Notes under the pieces: model-generated
Told to the model about the DNA's origin: nothing
Seen by the model: the letters and a program-made list of their open reading frames with translations, nothing else
Database searches by the model: none
Part shown: positions 1 through 7,664 of the stretch, piece by piece
Layout of the letters: each line of letters starts with the position of its first letter
How positions within the stretch are numbered: position 1 is the first letter of the stretch
Source of the DNA: Bacteroidia bacterium
Lineage (GTDB): Bacteria > Bacteroidota > Bacteroidia > Bacteroidales > Marinilabiliaceae
Direction: 5' to 3'
Assembly (NCBI GenBank): GCA_030526155.1
Contig: JAUNDI010000028.1
Location: forward strand, 1 to 35,030
Length of the DNA: 35,030 bases
Position numbers and translations under genes: made by a program

Positions 1-507
1 CTGCATCTGATAAAACATACCTAGCACATAGGTACTCAATGCTAACCCCAATTTATCGCCCTCTCTTACTGCTTGTAAATATACCTCTCTAGCTTCATCT
101 GCAGCAGTGATAATATGCCCCGAAAACAAATAGCACTCTACTAAATAGTACCAATACTCATAAAAGTAATACTTCTCGTCAAGTTGTTTTAAGTATGGTG
201 AGTACTCATTAAATAATATTTGTATAGAGTCTACGTCTGCATGGTTTACTAGGCGCATCTTTATGCCTCCTAGTATGGCTTTGCGTGCTATATAGTATGG
301 CGATTCTGTCTCACTCTCTACTATCGTATTCAACGAGTCTAGTACTGCAGCTCGGCCCTCTATACGCGACTTCACTATCGCTTGTATGCTTCGTAATACA
401 GTATCCTTCTTCATCGCTATATCCACATTCGTCTCTACCGAGGCGTAGCTAATACTTGGACATAGCAACGAAAGTACTAATATTGTTAGGAACCAATATA
501 TTCTCAT
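1..507 (-). CDS. secreted TPR-like protein, 5' part only
   Basis: The reading frame starts at an ATG at 507 (minus strand) and is open for 169 codons to the window edge, so the C-terminus is missing. The N-terminus (MRIYWFLTILVLSLLCPSISYA) is a clear signal peptide with a likely cleavage after SYA. The rest is helical, with repeated Tyr/Ala/Leu patterns such as YYFYEYWYYLVECYLFSGH and AADEAREVYLQA that resemble tetratricopeptide helices. In Bacteroidota such secreted TPR N-termini often head sensor kinases or helix-turn-helix regulators, but that part is not visible here. Family assignment is inference from pattern only. The gene's 5' end lies about 45 bases from the esterase remnant's stop codon. 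Confidence 0.75.
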   Translation of the reverse strand, partial: MRIYWFLTILVLSLLCPSISYASVETNVDIAMKKDTVLRSIQAIVKSRIEGRAAVLDSLNTIVESETESPYYIARKAILGGIKMRLVNHADVDSIQILFNEYSPYLKQLDEKYYFYEYWYYLVECYLFSGHIITAADEAREVYLQAVREGDKLGLALSTYVLGMFYQMQ

Positions 508-551
508 GTAAAATGTCTATTTATTTTCTTCGTGGTCTTCTGCTCTGCTCT

Positions 552-806
552 CTACTTGAAGAGTCGTGGTGCTAAGTTGTATAAGTTCTGTCGCCAAGCA
601 GTCCAACTATGTCTGCCTAGTACTTCGTTATACTCATACTTTATTCCCGCCGCATCAAATAGCTCAAGCGTCTGCTTGCAGTTGTTATAAGCAATTTCCG
701 AAAGTCCACCTTGCGTTAATACGAGAAGTTTGAAGGTTTTGTTCACTTTATCTGCTATCTCTTTTAGATGACCTCTCTCATGTATATATACCTCACTGTT
801 GCAATA
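552..806 (-). pseudogene. decayed 3' end of a xylanase Z/feruloyl esterase-like gene
   Basis: A minus-strand frame opens right after an in-frame TAA at 807-809 and runs to a stop at 552. It reads ...HERGHLKEIADKVNKTFK, then LSEIAYNNCKQTLELFDAAG and HSWTAWRQNLYNLAPRLFK. This matches the C-terminal end of CE1-type esterases of the XynZ/feruloyl esterase group, whose last catalytic residue is the His of the G-x-H-S/T-W motif; here it is GRHSW. Only about 84 residues remain of a domain that normally needs about 270, with no signal peptide, nucleophile Ser or Asp. The only in-frame start is a GTG at 746, which would lie inside the old domain. I read it as a gene remnant; the family call rests on remembered motif similarity. 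Confidence 0.6.
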
Positions 807-932
807 TTATATTTCATGGCAAGTTATTTTTATTCGGTTGATGCACAAATATAACAAATATTTCATTCCAACATCAACAATAACATAATACCCAATACTA
901 TTTTTCACTCCCCTTTTTATATTCCCAATTTT

Positions 933-1001
933 ACTTTTTTACGACCAAGAAGGCACCTCCCTTAGTGCACACAATAACTTTTTTACGAGCAAGAAGGCAC
1001 C
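933..1001 (-). repeat. 25-base direct repeat pair in intergenic gap
   Basis: ACTTTTTTACGA(C/G)CAAGAAGGCACC occurs at 933-957 and again at 977-1001, with a single mismatch and 44 bases from start to start. Read on the minus strand it is GGTGCCTTCTTG(G/C)TCGTAAAAAAGT, and its CTTCTTnnTCGTAAAAAA core reappears at 13975-13991. Two copies only, so not a CRISPR. The 309-base gap 807-1115 otherwise holds only AT-rich sequence, the 1037-1055 repeat and the promoter of the protease gene. Confidence 0.8.
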
Positions 1002-1036
1002 ATCCGCCCCTCCCAATAGTCTTCTCTCGAATATCT

Positions 1037-1055
1037 GGGATAACTAGAACAACTA
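1037..1055 (-). repeat. copy of TAGTTGTTCTAGTTA intergenic element
   Basis: On the minus strand this reads TAGTTGTTCTAGTTATCCC. Nearly the same string occurs at 9421-9450 and 13915-13934 on the plus strand, always between genes. In this copy the CCTTCTTG-TCGTAAAAAA module lies downstream on the same strand, as in the 13915 copy. Confidence 0.65.
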
Positions 1056-1058
1056 AAA

Positions 1059-1092
1059 TTTGTTCATTGTTAATTTCAATTTCGTATATTTG
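1059..1092 (+). promoter_or_regulatory. Bacteroidota-type promoter of the M16 protease gene
   Basis: TATATTTG at 1085-1092 fits the -7 box TAnnTTTG. A TTTG at 1059-1062 can serve as the -33 box, with a 22-base spacer that is slightly long. The protease start codon is 24 bases downstream. Confidence 0.5.
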
Positions 1093-1115
1093 TTGCCGTT
1101 ATTAATTCACATTGT

Positions 1116-4016
1116 ATGAAAAAGACTATACTAAAATTACTAGTTGCAGTTTCGGTGCTTATTATCACTGGTTGTAATAAGTATGAAAGTGTCGCAAACG
1201 ACCCTACGCAGACTCGTATCTACACGTTGGACAATGGACTAAAGGTCTATATGTCGGTTAACCAAGACGAACCACGTATCCAAGCACATATAGCTGTGCG
1301 TGCGGGTAGTAAGAATGACCCTCATGAAACTACGGGTCTAGCTCACTATCTAGAGCATATCATGTTCAAGGGTACCTCTCATTTCGGCACTACAGATTAC
1401 GAGGCAGAGAAGCCATTGCTTGATGAGATAGAGAATCTCTATGAGAAGTATCGCGCTACTACAGATAAGGATGAGCGTCGAGCTATTTACCATGTTATAG
1501 ATTCGTTAAGCTATATGGCCTCTAGTTTTTTTGTGGCTAATGAGTATGACAAGCTTATGGCGACTATAGGCGCTAAGGGTACAAATGCTTATACAGGTTT
1601 TGATGTTACTTGCTACACAGAGAATATACCTTCTAATGAGGTAGAGAGATGGGCCATGATACAGAGCGATAGATTCAAGAATCTGGTTATTCGTGGTTTC
1701 CATACCGAACTTGAGACGGTATATGAGGAGTTTAATGTCTACCTTACCGATGATAATGATAAGTGCTTTGATAAGATGGCCTCTCTATTGTGTAAGAAGC
1801 ATCCTTATGGTACGCAGACTACAATCGGTACTCAAGAGCACCTCAAGAATCCTTCTATAAAGAACATCAAGGAGTTCTACAATAAGTGGTATGTACCTAA
1901 TAATGTAGCTATCTGCCTTTCGGGCGATTTAGATCCTGAGGCTACTATAGAGATTATCAATAAGTATTTCGGAGATTGGAAGCCAAGCGCTCAGAAACCT
2001 GAATTTACTTTTGAACCTGAGGAGCCTATGACAGAACCTGTATATGCTGATGTGGTAGGACAGGAGAAGGAGGCAGTTTGGATAGCTTGGAGATTCCCTG
2101 GCGCTAATAATGTGGAGTCTGCCACATATCTTCATGTAATAAGCGAACTCCTTAATAATGGTAAGACTGGTATTATAGATGTAAATCTTCTCCAACAGCA
2201 GAAGGTTCTAAATGCCTATGTTAGCTATGAGGAGGCTACAGATTATACCATGATGGCTGCTGTGGCAAATCCTAACGAGGGACAATCACTTGAGGATGTT
2301 AAGGATCTTCTTCTTGAAAACATCAATAAGATAGCCGCTGGCGAATTTGATGAGGAGCAGTTGGAGGCTATCATCAATAATGTGAAGCGATATGAGATGA
2401 GGAACTTGGAGAGTAATAGATATCGCGTCTCTAGTCAGGTTGATGCATTTATTGGTGGCATAGAGTGGAAGGATATGGTAAACAAGATAGACCGTCTATC
2501 TAAGGTTACTAAAGAGCAGATAGTAGACTTTGCGAAGCAGAATATACACAACGGCTATGCTGTTATCTATAAGAGGAAGGGTGTTGATAATTCTGTTTCT
2601 CCTATAGAGAAGCCTGAGATATCGCCTATACAGATGAATCGTGATAAGACTTCTGAGTTCTTCAATAATCTTGCAAAGGTAACAACAGAGGAGATACAAC
2701 CTAAGTTTGTAAACTTAGAGAAGGATATGGCGAAGGTGGATATCAATGGTAATGAGTTCCTATATATACAAAATACCAATAACGGGCTATTCTCTGCAAG
2801 TTATTTTTATCCTCGTGGACAAAAGGCTGATAAGGTGCTAGATGTATTAGGAGATTTCTTTGATTACCTACGTACAGATGATATGTCGGCAGAGGAGATT
2901 AAGAGCGAGTTGTACAAATTGGCATGTGATGTATATGTTGGTGTTGGTACTAGAAATACATCTATTGGCATTAGTGGTTTGGCAGAGAACCAAGAGAAGG
3001 CGATAGCTCTTGTTGAGAAGATTATTACCGAGGGGTATATTGACCCTGAGAAGTTTGATGCTGCACGTAGTCAGATTATCATGTCTCGTGCTAACAGAAA
3101 GACAAATCAGAAATCTTGTTTCAATGCCCTACAGTACTATGCTATGTATGGTGCAGATAATTACTATACCCATACGCCGAATAACGATGAGCTGATGCAA
3201 CTTACAGCAGAGGATATTACGAATGCTTTCCATGAGGTATTCAAGTATAGGCAGGTAATATCTTTCTATACTCCTGTGACTCTTGATGAGGCTAAGAAGT
3301 TAGTAGAGGCTAACCATAAGATTGCTGAGAACCCACTTCCAGAGAGTGAGGATAATGTATTTACACCTATGGCATGCGAGAAGGCAGAGCTCTATCTTGC
3401 CCCTTATCAGGCAGCGAATATCTATCTATCGCAGATCTCTGTTAATGGTGAGGGCTTCGATATTGCCTCATATCCTGCGACTAGCCTATTTAACGACTAC
3501 TTCGGTTCGGGTATGAATAGTGTGGTATTCCAGGAGCTACGAGAGGCTAGAGGACTTTGCTATGGCGCTTCAGCCTCTTATAGGCCATCATCATTAGATA
3601 AGAATGGTAGGATGGTATTCTCTACGTATATTGCATCGCAGAACGACAAGTTGTATGAATGTCTAAAGACCTTCAACGAGATTATAGAGGATGTACCGGT
3701 AACAGACAATGCCTTTGAGGTGTCTAAGTCGGCGCTCCTAAAGCGTATTGCATCCTCACGTACGCTCAAGACAGCTATCTTCTCGAAATATATGCAGTGT
3801 GTGGACCTAGGTATAGACCATGATATCAATGAGGATATATACAAGGCAGTAAGCAATATGACTATAGATGATATCAAGGCATATCATGCTGAGAAAATCA
3901 AGGGTAGAACATATCGCACCGCTATATTGGGAGATGAGAAGCAGCTAGACCCAGAGATTCTCAAATCACAAGGCGAGATACGTAGGTTGTCTCTCGAGGA
4001 GATATTTGGCTACTAG
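1116..4016 (+). CDS. M16 family zinc metalloprotease, lipoprotein, two-domain
   Basis: 966 residues. The N-terminus has a lipoprotein signal with lipobox LIITGC (Cys20), so the mature protein is probably tethered in the envelope facing the periplasm. The inverted zinc motif HYLEH is at 77-81 and the third ligand should be one of the two Glu in ETVYEEF (about 204-205). An M16 C-terminal-type subdomain follows (around LSGDLDPEATIEIINKYFGDW). The second half repeats the fold without HxxEH but with the typical substrate-clamp region FGSGMNSVVFQELREARGL near 790-810. So it is a single-chain protease with an active N-half and inactive C-half, expected to degrade peptides in a closed chamber. Residues about 98-145 form a helical insertion between HxxEH and the third ligand. 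It has its own promoter and is followed 42 bases later by a small secreted-protein gene. Confidence 0.93.
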   Translation: MKKTILKLLVAVSVLIITGCNKYESVANDPTQTRIYTLDNGLKVYMSVNQDEPRIQAHIAVRAGSKNDPHETTGLAHYLEHIMFKGTSHFGTTDYEAEKPLLDEIENLYEKYRATTDKDERRAIYHVIDSLSYMASSFFVANEYDKLMATIGAKGTNAYTGFDVTCYTENIPSNEVERWAMIQSDRFKNLVIRGFHTELETVYEEFNVYLTDDNDKCFDKMASLLCKKHPYGTQTTIGTQEHLKNPSIKNIKEFYNKWYVPNNVAICLSGDLDPEATIEIINKYFGDWKPSAQKPEFTFEPEEPMTEPVYADVVGQEKEAVWIAWRFPGANNVESATYLHVISELLNNGKTGIIDVNLLQQQKVLNAYVSYEEATDYTMMAAVANPNEGQSLEDVKDLLLENINKIAAGEFDEEQLEAIINNVKRYEMRNLESNRYRVSSQVDAFIGGIEWKDMVNKIDRLSKVTKEQIVDFAKQNIHNGYAVIYKRKGVDNSVSPIEKPEISPIQMNRDKTSEFFNNLAKVTTEEIQPKFVNLEKDMAKVDINGNEFLYIQNTNNGLFSASYFYPRGQKADKVLDVLGDFFDYLRTDDMSAEEIKSELYKLACDVYVGVGTRNTSIGISGLAENQEKAIALVEKIITEGYIDPEKFDAARSQIIMSRANRKTNQKSCFNALQYYAMYGADNYYTHTPNNDELMQLTAEDITNAFHEVFKYRQVISFYTPVTLDEAKKLVEANHKIAENPLPESEDNVFTPMACEKAELYLAPYQAANIYLSQISVNGEGFDIASYPATSLFNDYFGSGMNSVVFQELREARGLCYGASASYRPSSLDKNGRMVFSTYIASQNDKLYECLKTFNEIIEDVPVTDNAFEVSKSALLKRIASSRTLKTAIFSKYMQCVDLGIDHDINEDIYKAVSNMTIDDIKAYHAEKIKGRTYRTAILGDEKQLDPEILKSQGEIRRLSLEEIFGY

Positions 4017-4058
4017 GAATAGTTAAGGATAAGTATTCATCATTAAATTGGATAAATT

Positions 4059-4727
4059 ATGATTGTGTCAATTAAATCATTAGTGCTAGGAGTATTGCTT
4101 TGTATTACATCCGCATTATCCGCTCAAGATAGATACCCACAAGGGTTATATATGAGTTTTGATGAGATAGTAAATAAAGCACCTTCTGTCCATGATACGG
4201 TCTATGTTATTCAACGTAGCCATTCTTCTATATCTATGGTAGGAGGTAACGACTACGAACTTGAGTCTCCAACAATAAAAAGTAAGATTCTAAAACGCCA
4301 AGCATACGCCTATTCTGATGGTGATACCCTATATATAAATTGTATACACTATAAGGCTCAACCATGGTATGCAAAGGTATATAGTGCTGGAGAGTATCTT
4401 ATGTTTAATGCTGGTATGTCTCCTAAGTCTAAAAACAATAATGTTGGTGTTGTAGCCACATCTGTTGCATTTGGCGCTATAGGAGGTGCTATAGGAGGCG
4501 CAAAAGCTGCACATGCTAGATATCCATACGTAATAAAGGTAGATGGTAACGAGTTCGATATTATCGGTATAGAATTCTTCGATAAGTTTGTATTGGGTAG
4601 GACCGACATTCTATACGAATACCTCAAGGAGAAGAAATATGCAGAGAGTTTGGCAGATAAAAAGATAAAGAAAGAGTTCTATAAGAGTATGATTGAGAAG
4701 TATACACCATACATCAATAAACAATAA
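4059..4727 (+). CDS. small secreted protein with glycine-zipper segment, function unknown
   Basis: 222 residues with a signal peptide (MIVSIKSLVLGVLLCITSALSA, cleavage near Ala22-Gln23). I do not recognise the family with certainty; the opening GLYMSFDEIVNKAPS resembles small Bacteroidota-specific secreted proteins of unknown role. Around residues 131-150 there is a Gly/Ala-rich hydrophobic stretch, AFGAIGGAIGGAKAA, that looks like a glycine zipper and could insert in or pack against membrane. The C-terminus is Lys/Tyr-rich and charged. It lies 42 bases after the protease stop with no clear promoter between, so the two may be cotranscribed. A strong hairpin terminator follows. Confidence 0.8.
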   Translation: MIVSIKSLVLGVLLCITSALSAQDRYPQGLYMSFDEIVNKAPSVHDTVYVIQRSHSSISMVGGNDYELESPTIKSKILKRQAYAYSDGDTLYINCIHYKAQPWYAKVYSAGEYLMFNAGMSPKSKNNNVGVVATSVAFGAIGGAIGGAKAAHARYPYVIKVDGNEFDIIGIEFFDKFVLGRTDILYEYLKEKKYAESLADKKIKKEFYKSMIEKYTPYINKQ

Positions 4728-4747
4728 TAGTAATAACTCAAAATACA

Positions 4748-4791
4748 ACACACCCCTATACCTTCTGTAGATATAGGGGTGTGTAATTTTT
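4748..4791. terminator. bidirectional terminator between convergent genes
   Basis: A perfect 13-bp stem (4748-4760 with 4772-4784, ACACACCCCTATA) with an 11-base loop, followed by AATTTTT on the plus strand and by TGTATTTT on the minus strand. It sits between the plus-strand gene ending at 4727 and the minus-strand operon ending at 4810. Confidence 0.85.
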
Positions 4792-4809
4792 ATGTATACT
4801 AATAACACA

Positions 4810-5355
4810 TTAGCTATTTGCCGATATAGCCTGCGCACCTTCCTTGACAGCCTCCATATTGGCTGGGATAAGGTGGTGGTAACGCTCAGGAAGAGATTTA
4901 GTGAGGGAGCGTTGTAGGCCATCGGTACTAATGATAGGGGAAGCCTTAAGAAGTGCTCCAAGGACAACCATATTGAATACCTTAGGGTTGTTCATTGCTG
5001 CGGCTCTATCAATAGCATCTATCTTATATATTGAAATATCATTACGAGTAGGTGCGTCATTTACACCATCCTTTTCGTATATGAGCAAGCCACCTGGTTT
5101 AACCTTGCTTTGGAACATATTTACAGATGGTTGATTTAGGGCAACCACTACATCGAATGTGCTTTGTATTGGCGATGCGATACGCTCGTCGCCCACTATT
5201 ACGGTAACGTTAGCAGTGCCACCACGCTGTTCTGGTCCGTATGCAGGCATCCAAGTAACCTGTTTCCCCTCCATCAAGGCACCATAAGCAAGAATCTTAC
5301 CCATAGACAAGACACCCTGTCCGCCAAAACCACTTATCAAAATTGTAGTATTCAT
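4810..5355 (-). CDS. 2-oxoacid:ferredoxin oxidoreductase, gamma subunit
   Basis: 181 residues, the usual length for a stand-alone gamma subunit. The N-terminal GFGGQGVLSMGKILAYGA is the classic family motif, followed by PAYGPEQRGGTANVTV, which is strongly conserved in the KorC/VorC type. This subunit forms part of the CoA-binding interface of the complex that converts 2-oxoacid + CoA + oxidised ferredoxin to acyl-CoA + CO2 + reduced ferredoxin, or the reverse. It is the last gene of the minus-strand operon; 33 bases separate it from the beta subunit. The sequence does not settle whether the substrate is 2-oxoglutarate or a branched-chain/aromatic 2-oxoacid. Confidence 0.92.
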   Translation of the reverse strand: MNTTILISGFGGQGVLSMGKILAYGALMEGKQVTWMPAYGPEQRGGTANVTVIVGDERIASPIQSTFDVVVALNQPSVNMFQSKVKPGGLLIYEKDGVNDAPTRNDISIYKIDAIDRAAAMNNPKVFNMVVLGALLKASPIISTDGLQRSLTKSLPERYHHLIPANMEAVKEGAQAISANS

Positions 5356-5388
5356 TGATCTGTGAATTATAAAGATGAGAGACCGTTA

Positions 5389-6147
5389 TTATATTGACTT
5401 CATATCGCCGAGAGGATATTGAGAGATGACATTCTCACGCATCCACTTATTAGAATCTGAAGGGGATAGTTTCCAACCGCTATTACAAGTTGAGATAATC
5501 TCTACGAGAGAAGAGCCCTTCTTATTCATAGAGTTCTCGAAAGCCTTACGAAGGGCCGCTTTTGTCTTACGGATAGCTGGGACAGTATCCACAGCTTGGC
5601 GTGTGACATAGCAAGTACCCTCGAGTTGTACTGCCAAGTTGGATATGCTTAATGGGTAGCCATGGATATCAGGTTCACGTCCGTATGGGCATGTAGATGT
5701 CTTCTGGCCGATAAGAGTTGTTGGAGCCATCTGACCACCAGTCATACCATATATGGAGTTATTGATGAGTATCATACAGATATTCTCACCACGATTCAAG
5801 GCATGTATTGTTTCGCAAGCACCGATACTCGCCATATCGCCATCGCCCTGGTAGGTAAAGACGAGGCGGTCGGGCCAAAGTCTCTTTACAGCAGTAGCCA
5901 AAGCAGGAGCGCGACCATGAGCGGCCTCTTGCCAATCTATATCTAGGTAATTATATGCGAATACGGCGCATCCTACAGGGCTAATACCGATAGTCTTATC
6001 AGCCATATTCATCTCCTCGATAATCTCTGCTATAAGTTTATGAACGACGCCATGACTACACCCTGGGCAGTAGTGCATAGGGGTATCATTCATAAGCTTT
6101 GGCTTTTGGTATACTATATTATCTTCGTTGATTATTGGATTATTCAT
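5389..6147 (-). CDS. 2-oxoacid:ferredoxin oxidoreductase, beta subunit (thiamine diphosphate-binding)
   Basis: 252 residues. YCPGCSHG (Cys27, Cys30) and VGCAVFAYNY (Cys60) are typical of the beta subunits of KOR/VOR enzymes. The thiamine diphosphate/Mg motif is GDGD at 101-104 followed by NN at 129-130 and the SIYGMTGGQMAPTT segment. The gene starts 4 bases inside the alpha-subunit gene (ATGA-type overlap at 6144-6147), so translation is probably coupled. No ferredoxin domain is fused to it; the iron-sulfur partner is the separate gene at 7243-7494. Confidence 0.93.
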   Translation of the reverse strand: MNNPIINEDNIVYQKPKLMNDTPMHYCPGCSHGVVHKLIAEIIEEMNMADKTIGISPVGCAVFAYNYLDIDWQEAAHGRAPALATAVKRLWPDRLVFTYQGDGDMASIGACETIHALNRGENICMILINNSIYGMTGGQMAPTTLIGQKTSTCPYGREPDIHGYPLSISNLAVQLEGTCYVTRQAVDTVPAIRKTKAALRKAFENSMNKKGSSLVEIISTCNSGWKLSPSDSNKWMRENVISQYPLGDMKSI

Positions 6148-7241
6148 AATGATTGAGTTTTAATGAGGTTTTCTATTTCATCTACTATCTCCTTTGGTTC
6201 TGGTACCATACCGCCGAGGCGGCCATAGTGGTGTACAGGTAGGGAATCTCCCACGCTGAGGCGAACATCCTGTATCATCTGACCAGCGTTTATCTCTGCT
6301 ACTAGGATAAACTTCTTTCCCTTAGAAATCTCACGTAGCTCCTTCTCAGGGAAAGGCCATACGGTAATTGGGCGGAAGAGGCCGACCTTTACACCATTGT
6401 CACGCAACTCCTTTATAGCGCTCTCTGCGATTCTAGCAGCGCTACCGAAAGCCACAATGAGATAATCGGCATCGTCACAAAGGATAGTCTCGTATCTAGT
6501 TTCGCACTCCCTTATAGTGCGGTATTTCTCTTGGAGACGGAGATTATTAGCCTCCATCTTTTCTGGCTTAAGCTCTAGAGATGTTATGATATTAGGTCTA
6601 CGAGAAGAAGGTCGACCAGTTGTTGCCCATGGGCATTGCTCTATTACCTCGGCATCGGTACGGCGAGGGCGTTGAGGAGGGAGGACGACTGGCTCCATCA
6701 TCTGACCTATTAATCCATCACTAAGAATCATAGCTGGATTACGATATTTGAAGGCTAGATCAAACGCAAGATCTACGAAGTCGGCCATCTCTTGTACGCT
6801 AGAAGGAGCAAGTACGATAGTATTATAATCGCCATTACCACCACCACGAGTAGCCTGGAAATAGTCGCCCTGAGAAGGCTGAATAGTACCAAGACCTGGT
6901 CCGCCTCGTTGCACATTAACGAAAACTATAGGCAATTCGGCACCTGCGCAATAAGAGACACCCTCTTGCATGAGTGCAATACCGATAGAAGAAGAGGATG
7001 TAAATACCTTTTTACCACAAGCGGCGCCACCATATAGCATATTGATACTTGCGGTTTCACTCTCTGCTTGAAGCACCACCATACCTGTAGTTTCCCAAGG
7101 ACGTTGAGCAGCCAAAGTTTCGAGTATTTCGCTTTGAGGAGTAATAGGGTATCCGAAATAACCATCTACTCCTGTTCTGATAGCGGCATGAGCTAGAGCC
7201 TCATTACCCTTCATGAGAGTTAATTCCTTATTCTCCATCAT
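6144..7241 (-). CDS. 2-oxoacid:ferredoxin oxidoreductase, alpha subunit
   Basis: 365 residues from the ATG at 7241. The substrate/TPP-facing motif GYPITPQSEI is near the N-terminus, followed by QAESETASINMLYGG and SSSSIGIALMQEGVSYCAGAELP, all typical of KOR/VOR alpha chains; the C-terminal part carries the transketolase C-terminal-like domain ending GRLGGMVPEP. A longer frame opens at a GTG at 7262 but that would overlap the ferredoxin gene by 20 bases. The ATG at 7241 sits one base after the ferredoxin stop and a second ATG follows directly, so 7241 is the better start. Operon order ferredoxin-alpha-beta-gamma supports one four-subunit enzyme. Confidence 0.92.
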   Translation of the reverse strand: MMENKELTLMKGNEALAHAAIRTGVDGYFGYPITPQSEILETLAAQRPWETTGMVVLQAESETASINMLYGGAACGKKVFTSSSSIGIALMQEGVSYCAGAELPIVFVNVQRGGPGLGTIQPSQGDYFQATRGGGNGDYNTIVLAPSSVQEMADFVDLAFDLAFKYRNPAMILSDGLIGQMMEPVVLPPQRPRRTDAEVIEQCPWATTGRPSSRRPNIITSLELKPEKMEANNLRLQEKYRTIRECETRYETILCDDADYLIVAFGSAARIAESAIKELRDNGVKVGLFRPITVWPFPEKELREISKGKKFILVAEINAGQMIQDVRLSVGDSLPVHHYGRLGGMVPEPKEIVDEIENLIKTQSL

Positions 7242-7242
7242 A

Positions 7243-7494
7243 TTATGCTGTTTTAGGGGCACGATATACAGTTATACAACCATCGGGACAGATTATGCCA
7301 CAAGAGGCACAACCTATACAGTTATCCATATTAGTAGCACTAACATAAGGATAACCGTGAGCATTTACTGATTTACCAGTAAAAGAGATGATGCTTTTAG
7401 GGCAAGCTTCGATACATAAGCCGCAACCCTTGCACCGCTCCTGATTGATGACTATTGCACCAAGAGGTTGAGAAGTTGACATACTATTATTCAT
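7243..7494 (-). CDS. 2[4Fe-4S] ferredoxin subunit of 2-oxoacid oxidoreductase
   Basis: 83 residues with two CxxCxxCxxxCP cluster motifs: Cys21-24-27-31 and Cys59-62-65-69. This is the delta-type subunit that passes electrons between the thiamine diphosphate centre and external ferredoxin. It is the first gene of the four-gene minus-strand operon; its stop codon is one base from the alpha subunit start. The leader (7495-7560) is AT-rich without a convincing TAnnTTTG box, so the promoter could not be placed. Confidence 0.93.
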   Translation of the reverse strand: MNNSMSTSQPLGAIVINQERCKGCGLCIEACPKSIISFTGKSVNAHGYPYVSATNMDNCIGCASCGIICPDGCITVYRAPKTA

Positions 7495-7617
7495 ATTATA
7501 ACGTAATGATAACTAACTATAATTGTGTAAAATGTTAAAAAGAAAAGAGGTATATAATTGTTGTTATGAGACGAAATGGGTACTAAGTACACCAAATGAA
7601 CAGGGTGTACCTATACT

Positions 7618-7642
7618 GTGGCTAGCAAAAGATGCTAGCCAC
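7618..7642 (-). terminator. hairpin after the acyl-CoA ligase gene
   Basis: Perfect 10-bp stem GTGGCTAGCA/TGCTAGCCAC with a 5-base loop, 23 bases beyond the ligase stop. There is no long T-run after it on either strand, so it is a weak terminator or a stabilising 3' hairpin. It separates the ligase from the oxidoreductase operon, allowing partial read-through. Confidence 0.6.
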
Positions 7643-7664
7643 ATATATATGGTATTAAGAAAAA

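Noticed and set aside
933-1001. Possible CRISPR
   Set aside because: Only two repeat copies, no further spacers, and no cas genes; it fits a dispersed intergenic repeat instead.
7242-7262. GTG start at 7262 for the alpha subunit
   Set aside because: It would overlap the ferredoxin gene by 20 bases; the ATG at 7241 just after the ferredoxin stop fits operon spacing and the family N-terminus better.
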